A DNA stretch of 46,003 nucleotides, from assembly GCA_944384415.1 (NCBI GenBank), contig CALWTF010000006.1, positions 1 to 46,003 of the forward strand, read 5' to 3'. A program made the translations under genes and the position numbers. Numbering within the stretch: position 1 is the stretch's first letter; each line of letters starts with the position of its first letter. This DNA comes from an uncultured Clostridia bacterium. Its GTDB lineage: Bacteria; Bacillota; Clostridia; Christensenellales; UBA1242. Below the pieces are notes generated by a model that was given only the letters and a program-made list of their open reading frames with translations, was not told the DNA's origin and made no database searches. Below, piece by piece: positions 41,251-46,003 of this stretch.

Positions 41251-42414
41251 ATGAGTAAAAGTAAAACGATATTATTATCATTATGTTTGATTATAGCTTT
41301 TTTGTTTTGTGGTCAAGGTAATTCAATTGTTTTAAATGCTGACAGTTTAACACCTAACTGTAAAGCTAGTGTTTTAATAGATTGTGGAACTGGTTCGGTG
41401 TTATACGAAAGCAATCAAAATAAAGCATTACCAATTGCTAGTGTTACTAAGTTAATGACTATTTTACTTACATTAGAAGAAATTAACAAAGGTAATTTGT
41501 CAACTGAAGATGTTGTAAATGTATCATCAAATGCAGCAGGAATGGGTGGTTCACAAGTTTTCTTAGATGCCAATACTGAACATTCTGTGTCAAATCTTTT
41601 AAAAGCTGTAATTGTTGCTTCTGCTAATGATGCTAGTGTGGCATTAGCGGAACACATTTCAGGTTCAGAACAAGAGTTTGTTTCAAAAATGAACAATAGA
41701 GCAAATGAACTTGGATTAGTAAACACAAATTTTGTTAATTGTACTGGTTTACCAGCATCAAATCATTATTCGTGTGCGATTGATGTTGCTAATATTATGC
41801 GTGAAGTTGTAAAAAATCCTTTATATTTCCAATATAGTGGTATTTGGATGGAAGATTATCCACACCCATCTGGTAGAGTTACAGAAATGGCAAATACAAA
41901 CAAATTAATTAGAAATTATAATGGTTGTGATGCTGGTAAAACTGGTTCTACAAATGAGGCGGGATTTTGTTTATGTGCAACTGCTCAGCGTAATAATATG
42001 AGATTAATTTCGGTTGTATTAGGTGCTGATAGTAGCGCTAACAGATTTGCTGATGCAAGTGCTCAATTCGATTGGGGTTTTTCAAATTATGAAAGCACAC
42101 AATTAGTAAACAGTTTGGAAAACTTGGCAAATCAAATTGATTTACAAAAAGCATCTGAAAACCAAATAAATGTTAAAGCTGAAGAAGACTATTGGGCATT
42201 GTGCAAAAAAGGAGATTCTAAACAATATGAGGTTAATTATGAATTTCCAGAAAGTGTAAAAGCTCCTATCTTTAAAGGAGATGTTGTTGGTAAAATTATT
42301 GTAACAAAAGATGGTATTGTAGAAAAAGAAATAAATATTGTAGCCAATGAAGATATAGAACAACTATCGTTGTTTGGTACCTTCAAAAAAATTGTAAACT
42401 TATGGAAATTATAA
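41251..42414 (+). CDS. dacF: D-alanyl-D-alanine carboxypeptidase (DacF/PBP5 type)
   Basis: This penicillin-binding protein removes the terminal D-Ala from peptidoglycan side chains. The 387-residue protein has an N-terminal signal peptide (1-31), the S-x-x-K of ASVTKLMT (Ser64, Lys67), S-x-N in ASANDAS (Ser124, Asn126), and K-T-G in DAGKTGSTNEAG (Lys230), followed by a C-terminal beta domain (about 290-387). Bacillus dacF is a forespore gene upstream of spoIIAA-AB-sigF and spoVA; here spoVAC lies 2.5 kb downstream and the spoIIA genes are not in between. It is a single-gene unit ending in a strong terminator. Confidence 0.93.
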   Translation: MSKSKTILLSLCLIIAFLFCGQGNSIVLNADSLTPNCKASVLIDCGTGSVLYESNQNKALPIASVTKLMTILLTLEEINKGNLSTEDVVNVSSNAAGMGGSQVFLDANTEHSVSNLLKAVIVASANDASVALAEHISGSEQEFVSKMNNRANELGLVNTNFVNCTGLPASNHYSCAIDVANIMREVVKNPLYFQYSGIWMEDYPHPSGRVTEMANTNKLIRNYNGCDAGKTGSTNEAGFCLCATAQRNNMRLISVVLGADSSANRFADASAQFDWGFSNYESTQLVNSLENLANQIDLQKASENQINVKAEEDYWALCKKGDSKQYEVNYEFPESVKAPIFKGDVVGKIIVTKDGIVEKEINIVANEDIEQLSLFGTFKKIVNLWKL

Positions 42415-42429
42415 AGTTTAATTTTAATT

Positions 42430-42462
42430 TAAAAACCTTAATAGTTGATTAAGGTTTTTATT
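42430..42462 (+). terminator. Rho-independent terminator after dacF
   Basis: A perfect stem AAAAACCTTAAT/ATTAAGGTTTTT with a five-base loop (AGTTG) and following T residues. Confidence 0.9.
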
Positions 42463-42509
42463 TTTTCATTAAAAATATTTGTTAAATTTTTTAAAAATTG
42501 ATTTTAATA

Positions 42510-42538
42510 TTGATATTATGAAAATTTAATGGTATAAT
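42510..42538 (+). promoter_or_regulatory. Sigma-A promoter for the 121-residue gene
   Basis: TTGATA at 42510 and TATAAT at 42533 have a 17-base spacer. Confidence 0.75.
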
Positions 42539-42564
42539 ATATCAATTAAATCTTGAGGTGTGTT

Positions 42565-42930
42565 ATGAATTTTGAAGATAAGCAAAAATTAATAAAAAAA
42601 TATAATTTAGATGAAAAATTACCTCCTAATTATGACCCTTTAATGGTTGTAAAATATTCAAATTTAGCAAAAACTTTAATTAGAAGTAGAAAATATGATG
42701 AAGCAAAAGAAGCTGTTGAGTTGATAAAAAAATATGGTGGTCCATATGAAACATTTGAAGAAAAAATAAAAAAATCAGAAGAAAAAGAAATTGACCGCCG
42801 CCAACAAATTCAGATATCAATATTAAGACAATATGGTTATACTGATGAAGAAATTAGTTTATATTTAAATGAAGGCAAGAGAAAGCGAAAGTCTAAATTA
42901 AAAAAGGTTCCAGAAGGAAGAAATCAATAA
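42565..42930 (+). CDS. Hypothetical helical, highly charged protein
   Basis: This 121-residue protein is not one I recognise. It is rich in Lys and Glu and has predicted helices throughout: an N-terminal pair (FEDKQKLIKKYNLDEKL), a helix with YSNLAKTLIRSRKYDEAKEAVELIKKYGG, reminiscent of a single TPR-like helix pair, and a helix RRQQIQISILRQYGYTDEEISLYLNEG, ending in a basic tail (GKRKRKSKLKKVPEGR). It has no signal peptide or membrane helix. ATG 42565 is preceded by GAGGTG and a consensus promoter, so the gene is real. It stands between dacF and the minus-strand Asn-rich gene. Confidence 0.75.
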   Translation: MNFEDKQKLIKKYNLDEKLPPNYDPLMVVKYSNLAKTLIRSRKYDEAKEAVELIKKYGGPYETFEEKIKKSEEKEIDRRQQIQISILRQYGYTDEEISLYLNEGKRKRKSKLKKVPEGRNQ

Positions 42931-43011
42931 ACACAAATTTACTTTTAAATGATATAAAAGTTTAAATAAATAGTTTAAAAACTTAATAAAACTTTTTCAA
43001 TTTATTGTAAA

Positions 43012-43056
43012 TAAAAAAGGAACATTTACTTATTATGTAAAGTTCCTTTTATTTTT
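43012..43056. terminator. Bidirectional terminator between convergent genes
   Basis: AAAAGGAACATTTAC pairs with GTAAAGTTCCTTTT (one bulge), flanked by A residues on one side and T on the other. It can serve both the + strand gene ending at 42930 and the - strand gene ending at 43075. Confidence 0.8.
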
Positions 43057-43074
43057 AATTATATAAACCTAAAT

Positions 43075-44772
43075 TTATTCATTAACAGATTGTTTTGGCA
43101 TAGATATATTAAAGTTTGTGTCGCTGCCTAAATCTTTATCTTTGTTAACTTTGTTTTTTATGATTTGTGTTTTTGAATTATCATCATCATTATCATCTGA
43201 AATTGTTAAAGTGTTTTTGTATTCAGATTTGTTTGAATTTATATTTTCGTTGTTTTTATTAATATTAGAATCAGATTCGTTGTTATTATCTGTTTGTTTT
43301 TCTTCTATGTTATCTTTAATCATTACTTTTGGTTCAGAAGAGGCTGTACTGTTAGATTGTGCCTCTTCATTTTTACTTGCTTTTGTTTTTTCAATTGTTG
43401 TTTCGTTTAAATTTTGTGTGTTATTTGTATTAGATAAAATGTTTGTATTTGAAGAACCTTCTGTTGAACTTTGTTGATTTGTTGAAGTATTATTATTATT
43501 TGTTGAAGTTTCATCGTTGTTATTATTATTTGTTGTTTCTTCAGATGTTGATGTATTTAAATTTGGCAATATGTTGTTTATTTCAGTTAAAGCTTCATTA
43601 GCGCATTCGTATAAAGCTATTTGTGTAGAAATAACGGTTTTCATTTCTAAAATACCAGCATCAATAGCTTTGTCTTCTTGGTTTGAGCTGTTGGTTAATA
43701 TATACAATCTTGTTGAACTGTTTAACATTTCCATTTGACTTCGTTGTAATTTACTAACAATATGATTTAAAACTCTGTTATAAGCGCGTAAAGCACGAGT
43801 TTCAGTTTTGTTTGTGCTGTTTTGATAATTTTCAAGTTTTGTACGAACATTTTTTATGTTTTCATTTAATTGTGAACATTGATTTTTAAGTTGAGAATTA
43901 ATTGTTGAAAATTCTGTTTCATATTTAGATAAAAAAGTATTATTATCATTTTGTTCGGTTAAATCTTTTGTTGTTTGTGTTTTTTGTGTTGTAGGAACAT
44001 TTTTTGATGTATTATCGCTTGTGTTAATGTTAAATTCTACGGCGTTTGCATAAGGCGAAATATTTTGGTTGTTTACTCCTCCTTGATTATTAACTATGTT
44101 TTGTTTGTTGATATTATTATTTGCGGTTCCATTATTATATGGGGAAGTAGAATTATTATTGTAAACTCCGTTCGTAGCTCCATAACCATTATTAATTCCA
44201 TTCATTGTTCCATATGTTCCACTAGTTCCATAGTTATAATTGGTGTTATTACGATAAGTATCAATATTATTTGTTCTTTGCATAGTATCTAAATTGCCTG
44301 TATTTGTGTTTGTATTATATGCAGTATTATTGCTGTTATTATTTACATTATTATTAGTATTGTTATTCTGCTTATCTGTGTTTTCACTGTTTTTCTGACT
44401 TGAAATGTTAGTTTTATCAGTATTAGTATTATTAGTGTTATTGTTATTTGGCATTGAATAATTTTGTTTATTAGTTAAATTTTTGTTATCAATATTTGAA
44501 TTGTATCGTAATGAAAAACCTTGATTGTTTGGTGTTGAATAATTAGAAATAAAATATTTTCCATTATCAAGATAAAGTACATAATCATTATCAAGTAAAA
44601 CTTCATCAGGATTAGTATAAGAAGTACAAGATGCAAATGACTCCAACTTGTCTAGATTATATTTTAATTTTTCTTGTAAATTATTTTGATTATCTGGAAG
44701 TGTGCTACCTCCAAAAGCTAATGCAAAAGCAAAACTTAATGAAAGAACTGCGGTTGTTTTTTTCTTATTCAT
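43075..44772 (-). CDS. Asn/Thr/Ser-rich secreted protein of unknown function
   Basis: This 565-residue protein is the only clear minus-strand gene. It has a signal peptide (KKKTTAVLSLSFAFALAFGG, ending near residue 23) and an AAGGAG site. Residues 40-80 contain a small globular-looking part with LLDNDYVLYLDNGKYFIS. Residues 85-275 are low complexity, dominated by Asn with Thr, Ser, Gly and Tyr; residues 285-405 are a helical domain, probably coiled coil, with KLENYQNSTNKTETRALRAY and LQRSQMEMLNSSTRLYIL; the remainder is Asn/Ser/Glu/Asp-rich. I know no family for it. Its position between dacF and spoVAC suggests a link to the spore or cell surface, but that is only inference. Such compositions are common in adhesins and in surface or matrix proteins. 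Confidence 0.8.
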   Translation of the reverse strand: MNKKKTTAVLSLSFAFALAFGGSTLPDNQNNLQEKLKYNLDKLESFASCTSYTNPDEVLLDNDYVLYLDNGKYFISNYSTPNNQGFSLRYNSNIDNKNLTNKQNYSMPNNNNTNNTNTDKTNISSQKNSENTDKQNNNTNNNVNNNSNNTAYNTNTNTGNLDTMQRTNNIDTYRNNTNYNYGTSGTYGTMNGINNGYGATNGVYNNNSTSPYNNGTANNNINKQNIVNNQGGVNNQNISPYANAVEFNINTSDNTSKNVPTTQKTQTTKDLTEQNDNNTFLSKYETEFSTINSQLKNQCSQLNENIKNVRTKLENYQNSTNKTETRALRAYNRVLNHIVSKLQRSQMEMLNSSTRLYILTNSSNQEDKAIDAGILEMKTVISTQIALYECANEALTEINNILPNLNTSTSEETTNNNNNDETSTNNNNTSTNQQSSTEGSSNTNILSNTNNTQNLNETTIEKTKASKNEEAQSNSTASSEPKVMIKDNIEEKQTDNNNESDSNINKNNENINSNKSEYKNTLTISDDNDDDNSKTQIIKNKVNKDKDLGSDTNFNISMPKQSVNE

Positions 44773-44850
44773 AAAAATCTCCTTAAATATTTTTTGATAA
44801 TTTTATTTTGTGTTATTGAAAAAAAAATATTTATAAAAATTAAAAAATAA

Positions 44851-44879
44851 GTATTCAAATTTTAAAATTGTCAATATTA
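44851..44879 (+). promoter_or_regulatory. Possible sigma-F/sigma-G promoter for spoVAC
   Basis: GTATT at 44851-44855 and AATATTA at 44873-44879 with a 17-base gap resemble the forespore consensus GNATR and CATNNTA (one mismatch). spoVA is a sigma-G operon in Bacillus. Weak evidence. Confidence 0.35.
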
Positions 44880-44898
44880 ACTAAGAAAGGAGAATTTT

Positions 44899-45345
44899 AT
44901 GGATGTAATAGAAAGAGATAAAAAATATAATGAATATTTACAAAGCAAAATACCTAAAACAAAACCCTGGCCATCACTTTTTCACGCATTTTGGGTTGGT
45001 GGTTTGATTTGTTGTTTAGGGGAGTTGATAAAAGATTGTTTATTATTAATTTTTCCTGAGATGCCGTTAAGTGTAGCTAGCACTTGGGAAAGTATTATAA
45101 TAGTTGTATTAGCTTCTTTTTTAACAGCAGTAGGTTTATATGATAAAATTGGAGCATATGCAGGTGCAGGTACTATAGTTCCTATTAGTGGGTTTTCAAA
45201 TTCAATAACCAGTCCAGCTATGGAATATAAAAGAGAAGGAATTATTTTTGGATTGTGTGCTAAAATGTTTACAATTGCTGGTCCTGTAATTGTTACTGGA
45301 GTAGTAGCTTCAATTTTTGCTGGTTTAATTTATCTTATTTTTTAA
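44899..45345 (+). CDS. spoVAC: Stage V sporulation protein AC
   Basis: SpoVAC is a membrane component of the dipicolinate channel of the spore. The 148-residue protein has about four hydrophobic helices and the conserved segments KPWPSLFHAFWVGGLICCLGE, FLTAVGLYDKIGAYAGAGTIVPISGFSNSI and AMEYKREGIIFGLCAKMF. The start follows AAAGGAG. SpoVAD begins 32 bases after the stop. Upstream spoVAA-AB are absent, as in many Clostridia. Confidence 0.95.
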   Translation: MDVIERDKKYNEYLQSKIPKTKPWPSLFHAFWVGGLICCLGELIKDCLLLIFPEMPLSVASTWESIIIVVLASFLTAVGLYDKIGAYAGAGTIVPISGFSNSITSPAMEYKREGIIFGLCAKMFTIAGPVIVTGVVASIFAGLIYLIF

Positions 45346-45377
45346 TTTAATTAATAAATAAAAGAAGGTGAAACAAT

Positions 45378-46003
45378 ATGCATAAAAAACAAGGTAGACA
45401 AACAATAGTATTTGAACAACAACCTTGTATAATAGGCAATTATAGTTTAGTGGGTCCAAAAGAAGGGCGTGGTAATATGGCTAAATATTTTGATGAAATA
45501 TTAACTGATGATACCCTGGAACAAAGCAGTTATGAAAAAGCAGAAAGAAAAATGTTATTGCGTGCTGTTAATATGGCTATAAAATCTTCTAATCTTAAAA
45601 ATGAAGATATAGATGTTTTGATATGTGGTGATTTAATGAGCCAAATAATAAGTTCAAGTTTTACTGCCAGAGAATTAAGTATTCCTTTTTTGGGTATTTT
45701 TGGAGCTTGTAGTACTATGGTGGAAAGTTTAATAATAGGAGCTTGCCTTGTTGAGGGCGGATTTTGTGAGCATACGGCTTGTGCTACTGGTAGTCATTTT
45801 GCAAGTGCAGAAAAACAGTTTAGATATCCGTTGGAACTTGGAACACAACGGCCACCAACTTCACAATGGACAGTTACTGCGGCGGGATGTTCAATTTTAG
45901 CATCAAAAGGTAATTGTGTTAAAATAACAAAAGCAACCATAGGTAAGGTTACTGATTGGAATGTTTGTGATGTTAATAATATGGGAGGAGCAATGGCACC
46001 TGC
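45378..46003 (+). CDS. spoVAD: Stage V sporulation protein AD (truncated by window end)
   Basis: The first 208 residues are present; the family is about 335. SpoVAD is a thiolase-like protein that binds dipicolinate during its uptake into the spore. KQGRQTIVFEQQPCIIGNYSLVGPKEGRG is the family N-terminus, with the thiolase-like GIFGACSTMVESL and TACATGSHFASAEKQFRYPLELG, RPPTSQWTVTAAGCSIL following. It runs off the right end of the window. It begins with ATG 45378, preceded by GAAGGTG. spoVAE would be expected next. Confidence 0.95.
   Translation, partial: MHKKQGRQTIVFEQQPCIIGNYSLVGPKEGRGNMAKYFDEILTDDTLEQSSYEKAERKMLLRAVNMAIKSSNLKNEDIDVLICGDLMSQIISSSFTARELSIPFLGIFGACSTMVESLIIGACLVEGGFCEHTACATGSHFASAEKQFRYPLELGTQRPPTSQWTVTAAGCSILASKGNCVKITKATIGKVTDWNVCDVNNMGGAMAP

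Noticed and set aside
43118..44292. Three + strand open frames opposite the Asn-rich gene
   Set aside because: They are reverse readings of Asn/Ser/Thr codon repeats (Val/Ile/Leu-rich) without ribosome sites or motifs; the minus gene has a signal peptide and AAGGAG.
43500..44450. Tandem repeat or CRISPR-like array in the Asn-rich region
   Set aside because: The repetition is irregular runs of Asn, Thr and Ser codons; there are no constant repeats with spacers.
1..46003. Alternative genetic code with UGA as Trp
   Set aside because: Trp positions use TGG, and TGA ends intact genes such as spoIIIAD and nrnA.
1..46003. tRNA, rRNA, insertion sequence, prophage or attachment site
   Set aside because: No cloverleaf, transposase or integrase-like sequence was found in the gaps or the frames.

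Overview
The window is AT-rich DNA (by eye about 30% G+C or less) from a low-GC, endospore-forming Firmicute, most likely an uncultured member of the Clostridia. The evidence is the complete spoIIIAA-AH operon, spoIVB, a Spo0A homologue, spoIIM, dacF, spoVAC and spoVAD, together with typical Firmicute housekeeping order and many consensus sigma-A promoters with 17-bp spacers. The standard bacterial code fits throughout (UGG is used for Trp, UGA terminates genes). Every recognised gene but one is on the + strand. I see no tRNA, rRNA, IS element, prophage or CRISPR array.

Layout. 1-8242: comM (partial)-dprA-topA-trmFO-hslV-hslU-hisS, tightly packed. 8244-10561: trxA, a nifS-like cysteine desulfurase with its iscU scaffold, and a 49-residue membrane protein. 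10679-12442: a family 2 glycosyltransferase pseudogene broken by several frameshifts. 12576-13386: ruvX and a DUF1292 gene. 13457-17521: rpsB (with a structured leader)-tsf, frr, a decayed uppS remnant and cdsA. 17552-27518: rseP, a PolC-related protein lacking the polymerase, nusA-ylxR-ylxQ-infB-rbfA-nrnA-truB and an endonuclease IV-like TIM barrel. 27580-33052: efp and the spoIIIA operon. 33122-36006: asp23-nusB-xseA-xseB and a membrane protein. 36188-41186: argR (with ARG boxes), recN (with an SOS box), spoIVB, a Spo0A with a degenerate receiver, and spoIIM. 41251-46003: dacF, a small hypothetical gene, a 565-residue Asn-rich secreted protein on the minus strand, then spoVAC and spoVAD (cut by the window end).

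The genes fall into translation and RNA processing (rpsB, tsf, frr, infB, rbfA, truB, efp, nusA/B), DNA topology and repair (topA, dprA, recN, xseAB), proteolysis (hslVU, rseP) and sporulation. The SpoIIIA proteins and SpoIVB act at the mother cell-forespore interface after engulfment, and SpoVA handles dipicolinate.

The main points of interest are signs of erosion or redesign against the usual Firmicute order. uppS is a pseudogene, and dxr, ispA and dxs are missing from the places where they normally sit, which together suggests the ancestral isoprenoid route was lost or replaced. pyrH, proS, rimP, xerC and codY are also absent from their usual slots. PolC is reduced to N-terminal, OB and exonuclease parts. 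Spo0A keeps its DNA-binding domain but has lost most receiver hallmarks. The spoIIAA-AB-sigF block is not between dacF and spoVA, and an unknown Asn-rich exported protein sits there instead. These absences are local observations only, since the genes may lie elsewhere in the genome.
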